From an uncultured Rhodospirillaceae bacterium (GTDB lineage: Bacteria; Pseudomonadota; Alphaproteobacteria; UBA8366), in assembly GCA_913043025.1 (NCBI GenBank), contig CAJWLM010000001.1:1-64000 (forward strand): DNA of 64,000 nt, given 5' to 3'. A program made the position numbers and the translations under genes. Under the pieces are notes generated by a model that did not search any database, was not told the DNA's origin, and was given only the letters and a program-made list of their open reading frames with translations. Below are positions 26,084 through 34,743 of this stretch, in pieces. How positions within the stretch are numbered: position 1 is the first letter of the stretch; each line of letters begins with the position of its first letter.

Positions 26084-27901
26084 GTGGGAAGAAAATTGAG
26101 CCAGAAAATCGAATCAGATAAAGCAAAAAACCTTCCGGGCCTATTTTTTAAGCAGGCCGTTAAATTTCGTGACGCACCATTTTTGTCGGTCAAGGAAGAG
26201 GGATGCTGGATTTCACGGAGTTGGTCCGAGATTGCCAATGATGTTTTGGCATTAGCTCGTGGATTGAAAGAAAGAGGAATTGAACGCGGCGATAGGGTAG
26301 TAATCGTTTCTGAGAATCGCCCTGAGTGGCTTATCGCTGACCTGGCAATTATGACATTAGGAGCTATAACGACGCCGGCATATACCACAAATACCTCTGA
26401 CGATCATCTACATCTGCTCCGCGATAGTGGAGCAAAGACCATAATAGTCTCGACAGAAAATCTGCTTGAAAAACTTATGCCTGCGGCACGGAAAGTCCCA
26501 GCAATTGAAATGGTTGTGATCATGGATCAATCAGTGACATTGGACGTTGGTGATTTTAATATAAGCCGCTGGGGTGATTTGTTGAGTGAAGGTCCATTAC
26601 TCGGCCGAGACAAACTGATTGATGTTATTAATCGGACTGACTCCGCCTGTATAATCTATACCTCGGGGACTTCAGGAAATCCAAAAGGGGTGCTACTCAG
26701 TCACGGTGCGATTCTCTGTAATTGTACAGGCGCTCACATGTTTTTGGGCGATGTGCCAGGCTTTAAGCAGGGTTGTGAGACCTTTTTATCATTTCTTCCC
26801 TTATCGCATTCCTACGAACATACCTGTGGTCAATTTTTGCCAATATCAATCGGTGCACAAATTTTTTATGCGGAAGGACCCGATAAGCTTGTAGCTAATA
26901 TGGCTGAAGTGCAGCCAACCATTATTGCGGCTGTGCCTCGGCTTTATGAGGCGATACGTGCGCGTATTCGACGGGGCATTGAGGGTGTTGGCGGAATGCA
27001 ACAAAAGCTCTTTGAAACGACTATTGCCTTGGGACGCAAAAAGTATGAATCAATGACTAAATTAACAGTTAAAGAGAGACTGCAAGATACAGCATTAGAA
27101 TATTTGGTGCGTCGAAAAATCCGAGCCCGATTCGGCGGCAAACTTAAGACCTTTGTCTCTGGCGGTGCTGCATTAAACTACGATGTTGGAGTAGAGTTTT
27201 TGGCTCTTGGGTTAAATATTCTTCAGGGGTATGGGCAGACGGAGGCGGCTCCCGTCGTCAGCTGTAATGCGTTTGAAAAGAATAAACTTCGCACTGTGGG
27301 CCCACCTTTGAGTGGCGTAGAAGTAAAAATTGCCAAAGATGGCGAAATTCTCGTTCGGGGTGAGTTGTTGATGGATGGTTACTGGAACAGACCAGACGAG
27401 ACAAATGAAACGATTCGCGACGGTTGGCTTTACACCGGGGATATCGGAGTGCTGGATGAGGACGGATATATTGAAATCACTGATCGGAAAAAGGACATAA
27501 TAGTAAACTCAGGCGGGGATAATATATCACCAGCACGAGTTGAATCTATGCTTACCGAGACGATGGAGATTGAACAAGCGTTAGTGTTTGGAGATAAACA
27601 ACCACATTTGGTGGCGTTGATTGTTCCGTCAGTGGATTATGTTTCAGAGTGGGCCTCCAAGAATAAAGCCAATTACAATTTAGAACTATTTATGGAAGAC
27701 GTTGAGTTCGTCAAAGGCATTGAGCACTCGGTCGATAGAGTAAATAAAAAGTTATCGATAATTGAGAGAATAAGGCGCTTTATTCTAATTCCACAGGCAT
27801 TTAGCGTAGAAAACGGGATGATGACACCGACTTTAAAACTGCGCCGACATAATATTCTTTCCCAATATGGGAAAGAATTAAATGCACTCTATCGCCGATA
27901 A
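26084..27901 (+). CDS. Long-chain fatty acid-CoA ligase-like AMP-binding protein
   Basis: This 605-residue ANL enzyme has the ATP loop IIYTSGTSGNPKGVLLSHGA, FLPLSHSYEHTCGQ, QGYGQTEAAPV and YTGDIGVLDEDGYI. DRKKDIIVNSGGDNISP is the hinge region, and a C-terminal TPTLKLRRHNI carries the catalytic lysine. The layout matches FadD15/FAA-type long-chain acyl-CoA synthetases found in many alphaproteobacteria. It starts at GTG with AGGAAAG five bases upstream; no ATG is available. It is divergent from pepF. It activates free fatty acids for beta-oxidation or lipid synthesis. Confidence 0.9.
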   Translation: MGRKLSQKIESDKAKNLPGLFFKQAVKFRDAPFLSVKEEGCWISRSWSEIANDVLALARGLKERGIERGDRVVIVSENRPEWLIADLAIMTLGAITTPAYTTNTSDDHLHLLRDSGAKTIIVSTENLLEKLMPAARKVPAIEMVVIMDQSVTLDVGDFNISRWGDLLSEGPLLGRDKLIDVINRTDSACIIYTSGTSGNPKGVLLSHGAILCNCTGAHMFLGDVPGFKQGCETFLSFLPLSHSYEHTCGQFLPISIGAQIFYAEGPDKLVANMAEVQPTIIAAVPRLYEAIRARIRRGIEGVGGMQQKLFETTIALGRKKYESMTKLTVKERLQDTALEYLVRRKIRARFGGKLKTFVSGGAALNYDVGVEFLALGLNILQGYGQTEAAPVVSCNAFEKNKLRTVGPPLSGVEVKIAKDGEILVRGELLMDGYWNRPDETNETIRDGWLYTGDIGVLDEDGYIEITDRKKDIIVNSGGDNISPARVESMLTETMEIEQALVFGDKQPHLVALIVPSVDYVSEWASKNKANYNLELFMEDVEFVKGIEHSVDRVNKKLSIIERIRRFILIPQAFSVENGMMTPTLKLRRHNILSQYGKELNALYRR

Positions 27902-28029
27902 ATGAGATCTTTTTTGATTCATAAAATGTGAAAAATAAATATTTCATTGGCATCAAACATCTCATTAACAAAGAATCATTCGTAACACAAAACGGACCAA
28001 GCCTAATTTTGAATGCTTTTGATAAGTAG

Positions 28030-29010
28030 CTAAATACCGTGATAGTCACGAAACCAAGCAACAAACTTCGGCAAACCAATTTCGATGGGCGTTTTGGGTG
28101 TATAATTGAAGTCGCGTTGCATAGGTCCTATATCTGCAAATGTTGCTTTAACATCACCAGGTTGCATGGGATGAAATTTTATTTCGGCTTTGCAGCCCGT
28201 TGAATGCTCTAGTATTTCGATAAAACGCATTAGCGGCTCGGGTGAGTTATTACCAATGTTATAAACTGTATGGGGAGCCTTTCCCGCTTTTTGCTTTGGT
28301 GGGTTATCGAGACAAGATAAGATGCCAGCAACGATATCATCAATGTATGTAAAGTCGCGTTTCATATCGCCATTATTAAAGACTTTAATTGGCTCTCCCT
28401 CAAACATTGCTTTGGTAAACAAGTACGCTGCCATATCTGGTCTGCCCCACGGTCCGTAAACAGTAAAAAAGCGTAAACCTGTGCTTGGGATTTTGAAAAG
28501 ATGGCTGTAGCAATGCCCCATTAATTCATCGGCGCGTTTTGTAGCAGCATAGAGTGAAATCGGGGAATCTGTTCTATCTTCAACTGCAAATGGAACTTTT
28601 GTGTTGCCACCATAAACTGAAGATGAACTGGCATAGACAAGGTGCTTGATATTTTTGAGTGCGCGACAGAATTCTAGAATAACTAATTGACCCATTACAT
28701 TGGCTTCTATGTACGCTGACGGATTCTCAAGCGAGTAACGCACTCCAGCTTGAGCTGCTAAATGAATTACACTACTGATTTGTGGATGTTCCTCTGACAA
28801 GTTCTTCATAAAATCACTGTCAGCAACATTACCGCAGGCGAATTGGAAATTTTTATTCTCAGAAATGCGGTTTAAACGCGCCTCCTTAAGTGAAACATCG
28901 TAATAGTCATTGAGGTTGTCGATACCAACTACGTTGTCACCGCGTGCGAGCAGGGCTAGTGCAACGTAATGACCTATAAATCCGGCTACGCCGGTAACGA
29001 GTATCTTCAT
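28030..29010 (-). CDS. UDP-glucuronate 4-epimerase-like NAD-dependent epimerase
   Basis: This 326-residue extended SDR has the NAD motif TGVAGFIG (residues 6-13) and AAQAGVRYSLENP, the hallmark of UDP-glucuronate 4-epimerases. SSSSVYGGN leads to catalytic Tyr154/Lys158 in LYAATKRADE, followed by FFTVYGPWGRPDMA. It converts UDP-glucuronate to UDP-galacturonate for capsule, O-antigen or exopolysaccharide. I place the start at ATG 29010 (MKILVTG); the open frame to 29115 adds residues unlike the family. No other polysaccharide genes adjoin it. About 130 bases separate its stop from the convergent acyl-CoA ligase. Confidence 0.9.
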   Translation of the reverse strand: MKILVTGVAGFIGHYVALALLARGDNVVGIDNLNDYYDVSLKEARLNRISENKNFQFACGNVADSDFMKNLSEEHPQISSVIHLAAQAGVRYSLENPSAYIEANVMGQLVILEFCRALKNIKHLVYASSSSVYGGNTKVPFAVEDRTDSPISLYAATKRADELMGHCYSHLFKIPSTGLRFFTVYGPWGRPDMAAYLFTKAMFEGEPIKVFNNGDMKRDFTYIDDIVAGILSCLDNPPKQKAGKAPHTVYNIGNNSPEPLMRFIEILEHSTGCKAEIKFHPMQPGDVKATFADIGPMQRDFNYTPKTPIEIGLPKFVAWFRDYHGI

Positions 29011-29402
29011 GAGAAATTGTGTCCAGATAAAGTGGCCACTACAGTAATACAATGGATTGTCTTGAAAATCATCCCTTTGCCATGCACTTTCTATCGTTTC
29101 TATCGCTTCTGACAATCGAACGGTTTTAAATGCAGGTCAATGGTTTGCTCAAACAGAGATATTGGGAAAAGGGCGGGGCTCATTTTCATGTATAAAAAAT
29201 ATACTTCAAGTTTGTTCAGGCGTGTTGATTTTTGCGCCCGTTACAATTTTGTAAAGACGCCGTGCTGCGTTGGCAGAAAATTATTGTTATTTGGCTTACA
29301 AAACGAGACACTCTTCAAAACTATTTAAATATGATCGTTTGCTGAGTGGGGCTGAGTATTCAAAAATTTTCAATTCCCCCAAATATTGAAAGGTTATTCA
29401 AG
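29011..29402. other. Intergenic region between the epimerase and the orphan secreted-protein gene
   Basis: No supportable gene is seen. GTATA-AAAAA-TATAC near 29189-29204 forms a small inverted repeat. The region is AT-rich and divergent, so it should hold promoters for both flanking genes, but none stands out. Confidence 0.3.
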
Positions 29403-30296
29403 TTGATAAAAAGATATAAGAAAACCTTGCTGATAAGGGTCGGAGTTGTAATATTTTTGCTTTTACCAAGCGGGCCACCTGTTGATGCAGAACCTATCAA
29501 AATTGAAATTACGCCCGCCCCGATAGCTGTCATGCCAGGACAGACAGTTAAACTCGGGGCAAACCTTTTTAATTTGCCCTCTAATGCACGGTTAAGCTGG
29601 TCTATAGATGCGGTGGGTGTCGAAGAGGATCAGAAGGGCAGACTTAGTAGGGACTTTCAACCTTCATATACCGCTCCTCAAATCACACCCAAGAAACCAA
29701 TTTTTATCCAAATTCTCGCTTTCATTAATGGTGCGCCAGTTGCGGGCGCGAAATCAAAAATTATTTTCGTAGCCTCCGATGGAGGCGAAAAAAAGGGCAA
29801 GCCCAATAACGAAAGTGGCTCGGCCGCTCAAGGCGAGCCTGTGCAGGGAGACAAGCCAGGCTTAAAGGGAGGATCTAGAGGACAAGCCATATCTGGCCAA
29901 AAAGGTAAACCTAAAAAAACCGGACAGCCTGAGGCGAAACCTAGCCTTATGCAAAAAAACGAACAAGGGCAAACAGGTGCGTCGGGTCAAAAGGGTAAAC
30001 CCAATCGAAGTAATGTTCCCGTTAAAAATAATGATCTTGGCCAAAAAGATGAATCCAGCCATATGGGTAAGTCTGGCGGGATAGGTCAGGGAGAATCTAA
30101 AGGGCAATCTGGAAAAGGTGTGACAACTTGGACCGCACCGCCTCCACCGGCCCAAGTAAATCCCGGTAAGGTCATATGGAATGGTGATCCCGGGCGAAAC
30201 CGATCGGGTAGATGTATAATGCCTTCGTGCGGACAGTCAGGGCCATCAGCACCGCCAGCGCCACCTCCGCTGCTTGCGCCTGAACAATGGAATTGA
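29403..30296 (+). CDS. Orphan secreted protein with Gly/Lys/Gln-rich repeats and a proline-rich end
   Basis: I do not recognise this 297-residue protein. It has a signal peptide (IKRYKKTLLIRVGVVIFLLL, cleavage likely after PPVDA). A short beta-rich part of about 100 residues (IKIEITPAPIAVMPGQTVKL; WSIDAVG) could be an Ig-like fold. About 130 low-complexity residues follow with repeated QKGKP units (SGQKGKPKK, SGQKGKPNR, EKKGKPNN). The end is proline-rich (PPPPAQ, PPAPPPLL) with two cysteines. I prefer the TTG at 29403, with AAAGG upstream and the signal right at the N-terminus, over GTG 29346. It may be surface-located. Confidence 0.65.
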   Translation: MIKRYKKTLLIRVGVVIFLLLPSGPPVDAEPIKIEITPAPIAVMPGQTVKLGANLFNLPSNARLSWSIDAVGVEEDQKGRLSRDFQPSYTAPQITPKKPIFIQILAFINGAPVAGAKSKIIFVASDGGEKKGKPNNESGSAAQGEPVQGDKPGLKGGSRGQAISGQKGKPKKTGQPEAKPSLMQKNEQGQTGASGQKGKPNRSNVPVKNNDLGQKDESSHMGKSGGIGQGESKGQSGKGVTTWTAPPPPAQVNPGKVIWNGDPGRNRSGRCIMPSCGQSGPSAPPAPPPLLAPEQWN

Positions 30297-30356
30297 GGAT
30301 AACGACTTACTTTTATTGAAATAAGTTATTATAATTTTGCTGTTGTGAGGTGGCTA

Positions 30357-30680
30357 TCAAGCTTCTTGAGATGTCCTAGCTTCAGATATTAGCTGCGGTG
30401 CGGGTACTACCGATTTGTCCGGCTCCGGAGGCAGGGCTATCATTCCGAGCGCCGCTTTGTAGGTATCTAAGAGATATTCCTGTTCCTCACGGTCTGACGA
30501 TTCCATTTTGCGCAAACGTACTAGCTGGCGCATTATTTTTGGATCAAAGCCGGTGGCTTTGGCCTCAGCATACACTTCTCGTATATCATCACTGAGTGCT
30601 ACCCGTTCCTCTTCCAATCGTTCGATTCGCTCAATAAAAGCTCTCAAACGATCGCCTGCAACTCCACCGACATCTGCCAT
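30357..30680 (-). CDS. gapR: GapR nucleoid-associated protein (DUF2312)
   Basis: This 107-residue protein matches DUF2312. [18 protein letters not shown] leads to [20 protein letters not shown] and LVRLRKM, and the end carries the DTYKAALGM motif. In Caulobacter GapR clamps overtwisted DNA ahead of polymerases and is needed for replication and chromosome structure. I chose ATG 30680 (MADVGGVAG), eight codons inside the open frame. A 25-residue proline-containing C-terminal tail goes beyond the conserved domain. It lies 70 bases downstream of the DUF1244 gene in the same direction, probably one transcript. Confidence 0.9.
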   Translation of the reverse strand: MADVGGVAGDRLRAFIERIERLEEERVALSDDIREVYAEAKATGFDPKIMRQLVRLRKMESSDREEQEYLLDTYKAALGMIALPPEPDKSVVPAPQLISEARTSQEA

Positions 30681-30750
30681 TTCAACAATCCTCAAAAAAT
30701 CCAATTAAAAAGACGCTTATCTTATTCGACAACTTTTGGAAAGAAATAGC

Positions 30751-31044
30751 TTAGGAATTTTGGTTTTCTTTAAATTTTTCAAGTTTTTCTGTTGTTACCT
30801 CTAGTTGATATTTGGTACGCCACTCGTCGTAGGGCATGCCGTACACAATTTCTCGCGCACCTTCGTATTCCATTTGAAGCCCTTTTTCTTTTGCAGAGGC
30901 AAGATACCATTTAGACATACAGTTGCGACAAAACCCTGCCAAATTCATTAGATCGATATTTTGTACGTCGGTTCTCTCTTGCAAATGTTTTACCAGTCTA
31001 CGAAAAGCAGCAGCTTCGAGCTCAACAACAGTGTTGTCATCCAT
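30751..31044 (-). CDS. DUF1244 family protein
   Basis: This 97-residue protein has the DUF1244 signature: LEAAAFRRLVKHLQERTDVQ, NIDLMNLAGFCRNCMSKWY and REIVYGMPYDEWRTKYQ. The paired cysteines in FCRNCMSKW are conserved in the family and could bind metal, but the function is unknown. It is common in alphaproteobacteria near gapR and pyk, as here. I chose ATG 31044, which has GGAGAG at the right distance, over the GTG at 31068. Confidence 0.9.
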   Translation of the reverse strand: MDDNTVVELEAAAFRRLVKHLQERTDVQNIDLMNLAGFCRNCMSKWYLASAKEKGLQMEYEGAREIVYGMPYDEWRTKYQLEVTTEKLEKFKENQNS

Positions 31045-31355
31045 ATTTCTCTCCATTTCTACAACCATACAATGCGGCGCATGAACTTTAATGCAAATCT
31101 CTCACTACGATGTTCGCATAAAAGCGTGCGTTTCGCATTTATAACTTAGCATTTTAGTCAATGGACAATTATTTGAGCACTAATAAAATGATCGTTAAGA
31201 TTCGCTATGTATAAAACACAAAATCAACCTAAATCGATTAATTTCTACTTCGTGGCTGGTCAATCCGCAGGCATGCCGAGAGTGTCATATAAAAAAATTT
31301 CAAAAAAAGGTATTTGAATGCTGATTTCAAATGTAAGTTCCACTACTGTCTACCC
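31045..31355 (+). promoter_or_regulatory. pyk leader region with promoter and overlapping short ORF
   Basis: TTGAGC (31173-31178) and TAAGAT (31196-31201), with an exact 17-base spacer, form a plausible promoter. It gives a leader of about 150 bases before the pyk ATG. A run ending AAAAGG (31305-31310) lies seven bases before ATG 31318. That codon opens a 48-codon frame (31318-31464) out of register with pyk and overlapping its first 36 codons. The rest of the region shows no gene. Confidence 0.45.
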
Positions 31356-32792
31356 ATGCGACGCAAACACCTCACAAAGATCGTTGCGACACTTGGCCCA
31401 GCCTCAGAGCAACCAGAGATTATTCGGGCTTTATTTCAGGCTGGAGTTGATGTGTTCCGCCTAAATTTCAGCCACGGAACGCATGCAGATAAAAAATCAA
31501 ATATTGAAATCATTCGGGAAGTTGAGAAGGAAACTGGTCGTCCTATTGCAATAATGATGGATCTACAGGGGCCAAAACTACGCATAGGTCAGTTTTCCAA
31601 GGGTGCTGTTGAACTCAATGTAGGTGACGCATTTAGGCTCGAATTAGAGGATAATCAGGGAAGTGAGGAGCGGGTAACACTTCCACACGCTGAAATTTTT
31701 GCTGCACTCAATGCACCAACGGATCTTCTTCTTGATGATGGTAAGATTCGTTTAAAGGTAAAAGATAGTGGGCCGGATTTTGCCGACACCGAGGTGATTA
31801 CTGGTGGCAGTCTTTCGGATCGCAAGGGTGTAAACGTTCCGGGCGTATTACTTCCGTTATCAGCATTAACGGAGAAGGATTTACGAGACATGAATTTCGG
31901 TCTTGATAATGGGGTCGATATTTGTGCTCTATCATTTGTACAGCGGCCCCAAGATTTAGCGGACGCTAGGAAACTGATACAGAATAGAGCGGCGTTGTTA
32001 ACTAAATTTGAAAAGCCTGCCGCAATACAGCATCTTACGGAACTCGTTGAAATGTCGGACATGGTGATGGTAGCACGCGGCGACCTGGGGGTTGAGATGC
32101 CCCCTGAAGAGGTTCCAGTCCTTCAGAAACGGATCGTTGCTTTATCTCGGCGTATGGGTAAGCCTGTAATTGTTGCAACACAGATGCTGGAGTCAATGAT
32201 AAATGCTCCAACGCCAACCCGTGCAGAGGCATCAGATGTAGCTACTGCAGTTTATGACGGTGCTGATGGAGTGATGCTTTCGGCAGAGACAGCAGCCGGC
32301 AAGTATCCCATTGAATCTGTCGCGATAATGAACAGGATTGTCGAACATACCGAAAATGACACCCAATACCGACGTTATCTCGAGGCTGATAGGGTCGTAC
32401 CAGAGGCGACTGCCGCGGATGCCATCAGCGCAGCTGCAAATCAGGTCGCGGAAACTCTTTCGGCAAAAGCAATCGTAACATATACAACATCTGGTTCGAC
32501 CACGCGTCGTGCAGCACGTGAAAGGCCTGATGTACCAGTAATAGGATTAACTCCGTCTGTTGAGACGGCACGGAAGCTATCCGCCGTGTGGGGTGTACAC
32601 AGTGTACATACGAACGATGCGCGTGATTTTTCAGAGATGGTTAGGTTTGCAAGTGATCGAGTGCTCTCTGATGGGTTTGCTGAAATAGGAGATCGTATTG
32701 TAATAACTGCTGGGGTTCCTTTCGGAACGCCGGGAGCGACCAACATCCTAAGAATCGCCCGTGTTGGCCAATTCGCTGGACAGAGAATTTAA
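31356..32792 (+). CDS. pyk: Pyruvate kinase
   Basis: This protein of about 478 residues converts phosphoenolpyruvate and ADP to pyruvate and ATP. It shows TKIVATLGPAS at the N-terminus, FRLNFSHG, IMMDLQGPKLRIG and DICALSFVQRP. MVARGDLGVEMP is a substrate-binding loop and VIVATQMLESM follows. The usual catalytic lysine position in LLTKFEKP is partly altered: families often have KIE here, and this has KFE. The start is uncertain: ATG 31356 fits the family but lacks a ribosome-binding site, while TTG 31314 would add 14 residues. See the leader entry for the competing ATG. Confidence 0.95.
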   Translation: MRRKHLTKIVATLGPASEQPEIIRALFQAGVDVFRLNFSHGTHADKKSNIEIIREVEKETGRPIAIMMDLQGPKLRIGQFSKGAVELNVGDAFRLELEDNQGSEERVTLPHAEIFAALNAPTDLLLDDGKIRLKVKDSGPDFADTEVITGGSLSDRKGVNVPGVLLPLSALTEKDLRDMNFGLDNGVDICALSFVQRPQDLADARKLIQNRAALLTKFEKPAAIQHLTELVEMSDMVMVARGDLGVEMPPEEVPVLQKRIVALSRRMGKPVIVATQMLESMINAPTPTRAEASDVATAVYDGADGVMLSAETAAGKYPIESVAIMNRIVEHTENDTQYRRYLEADRVVPEATAADAISAAANQVAETLSAKAIVTYTTSGSTTRRAARERPDVPVIGLTPSVETARKLSAVWGVHSVHTNDARDFSEMVRFASDRVLSDGFAEIGDRIVITAGVPFGTPGATNILRIARVGQFAGQRI

Positions 32793-32962
32793 GAATGCCA
32801 GGAAACTCGAATATCACTGGCGTATGTTTATTCTAAATTCGGCAGCAAATCTCTCACTCATGGGTGGGCCTTTGCGGAACCATTGTTCGCCCAGCCTGTC
32901 CAGCTTTCAAGTTTGGGGTTTTGATTTATCATTGTGCCGAATGACACAGATGGGTCCATGTT

Positions 32963-33838
32963 TTGCCTGAATTAGCTGCTAATTTTTTTGAGCAAACACC
33001 TGAAGCTGCGATAATTAAGTTCCGCAGTATATGCGAGTCCAATGGCCTTGAACTTTGGACGATGGACAACCTAGGAGCCATGAGCTGTGTGCTTGATGTT
33101 GTGAGAATAGGTTCCCCAGATGCACCGTCAGTGTTGGTTCTAACGCCGGGAGCCAGCGAGGGAGAGGGCCTTTGTGCCTCTGCGATACAGTGTTGTGTCC
33201 TGGCAGGGGCCATTAGGCGTGAGCTTCCTCGAGAGGTTGCCATTTTACTCATTCATAGTGTGGCACCGAATTGGAAATTTGTACCTAAAAAGAGCGTGTC
33301 AATGTCTGAAAGAAATTGGAATGACGCTCTTCTGGTCGCTGCGGAGACCCGATATAAAGAATTTGTAAGGACTGGTAAAACTTTGCGAAAACCGCAACAG
33401 GTTGCACAACGGAAAGTTGAGCCCTCACCAGAAAAAAAACTAGGAGCTCTCATCGGAAGCTATCTTTCGCGAGCTGAGAGAATAGGTGTCATCGATGTAA
33501 GGACAGGGCCGGGTCCTTATGGAGAATGCGACGTAATTGCGTGTGCTGGTAAGGGAACACCAATATGCAAGCGCGCGAGACTTTGGTTTGGTGCTAGAGC
33601 AGAACTAGATGACACATTGTCTGTTGCGGCCCCCGGCCCATTTGCTCAAAGCTTAATTGCTCACTTGCCGCCGGTTCAATTAGGTGCAGCAGTTATGGAG
33701 TTCGGTACATATTCTCTACAAGCATTTCTTAGAACGAACACGGGGAGAATGTTTTACCCTATGGACTCCAATTGGAGAACACAGGTAATGGATAAAGCGC
33801 ATACAGTCTTACGACATGCTGTTGCAGAGTTAGCATAA
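32963..33838 (+). CDS. DUF2817-like protein with lost zinc ligands (possible pseudoenzyme)
   Basis: This 291-residue protein follows the DUF2817 layout (M14-like zinc amidohydrolase/carboxypeptidase fold). It has ANFFEQTPEAAIIKF at the N-terminus, APSVLVLTPGASEGEG, and AILLIHSVAPNWKF. VIDVRTGPGPYGE and VMEFGTYSLQAFLR follow later. In active members the first reads as THGVEG and the later one as D-x-HTGxGPYG. Here the first-motif histidine is Ser65 and the later one Arg180, while Glu68 and the Glu of EFGT remain. Zinc binding is therefore doubtful. TTG 32963 is the only start in the frame. It sits between pyk and convergent TauD genes. Confidence 0.7.
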   Translation: MPELAANFFEQTPEAAIIKFRSICESNGLELWTMDNLGAMSCVLDVVRIGSPDAPSVLVLTPGASEGEGLCASAIQCCVLAGAIRRELPREVAILLIHSVAPNWKFVPKKSVSMSERNWNDALLVAAETRYKEFVRTGKTLRKPQQVAQRKVEPSPEKKLGALIGSYLSRAERIGVIDVRTGPGPYGECDVIACAGKGTPICKRARLWFGARAELDDTLSVAAPGPFAQSLIAHLPPVQLGAAVMEFGTYSLQAFLRTNTGRMFYPMDSNWRTQVMDKAHTVLRHAVAELA

Positions 33839-33850
33839 TCATAACCTTTT

Positions 33851-34726
33851 TTAGCGTGGCTTATCACCTTTGATTGTGATCCTTCGCATGCAACGGCGCT
33901 GGCCTGGATAGTCATTAAGTGCGTAATGCATGACACAACGATTATCCCACACTGCGACTGTACCGGGCTGCCAGCGGAGACGGGCAGTAAATTCTGGGCG
34001 CCTTATATGCTCTAGTAAGAACTCGATCATAGGTAATGACTCCTCAAAATCGAAATCTGCGAATCCTTGGGTGTGTGAACTAATATAAAGGCCTTTGCGG
34101 CCGGTCTCTGGATGAGTTCGTATTATGGGGTGGTGGCTTATAGTGTCGATTTCAGGTGGCGGACTGACGGGTTTTACATGGCTATGACCTTTATATCGAT
34201 CGCGCTTGTCCTGTCCTCCACGTCTCCTGTTACGGTTTCCAGTGTTCTCAACTTTAATATTAGCAAGTAATTTTTTTAGCCCACAAGATAGTGCATCATA
34301 CGCTAGATACATGTTAGAATACATTGTATCGCCGCCAACGAGCGGTGTTTCTAATGCGTGTAGTATAGTTGCTTTAGCTGGTTTTGCGACAAAACTCTGA
34401 TCCGTATGCCATAAATTACCAAAATTGCGTTTATCACTCGGGTTCTTGATTAATTCCAATATTTCAGGATGACCTTTCATCGTGGGCATAAATGGGTGGG
34501 TGTGAATGGCGCCCCATTTCCTAGCAAATCTTACCAAACCAGCGGGAGACAAATCCTGGTTGCGAAAAAAAATCATACTGTGGTCGAGCCACGCTCGATG
34601 AATATCTCGGAACACTTCACGTTTGACGGGCCTCGATAAGTCGACCCCGATAATTTCACCTCCCATGGCACCAGCTAAAGGCGTTACATCAAGCGTCTTA
34701 TATTTGGTATGTCTTTCCTTAATCAT
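33851..34726 (-). CDS. TauD/TfdA-family dioxygenase, tandem copy 2
   Basis: This protein of about 291 residues is a 2-oxoglutarate/Fe(II) dioxygenase. WHTDQSF gives the metal-binding His and Asp, CVMHYALNDYPGQRR the distal His, and RRITIKGDKPR the 2-oxoglutarate arginine. An insert between strands (NRNRRRGGQDKRDRYKG) is shared in position with the neighbouring paralogue. It is the second gene of a two-gene minus-strand pair, 17 bases after the upstream stop if started at ATG 34726; a TTG at 34738 is equally open. It converges on the DUF2817 gene. The substrate is unknown. Confidence 0.85.
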   Translation of the reverse strand: MIKERHTKYKTLDVTPLAGAMGGEIIGVDLSRPVKREVFRDIHRAWLDHSMIFFRNQDLSPAGLVRFARKWGAIHTHPFMPTMKGHPEILELIKNPSDKRNFGNLWHTDQSFVAKPAKATILHALETPLVGGDTMYSNMYLAYDALSCGLKKLLANIKVENTGNRNRRRGGQDKRDRYKGHSHVKPVSPPPEIDTISHHPIIRTHPETGRKGLYISSHTQGFADFDFEESLPMIEFLLEHIRRPEFTARLRWQPGTVAVWDNRCVMHYALNDYPGQRRCMRRITIKGDKPR

Positions 34727-34743
34727 ACTATCTCGCAATATTC

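Noticed and set aside
32963-33838. Calling the DUF2817-like gene a pseudogene
   Set aside because: The frame is complete, of family length and keeps several motifs. Only the zinc ligands differ, which points to altered function rather than decay.
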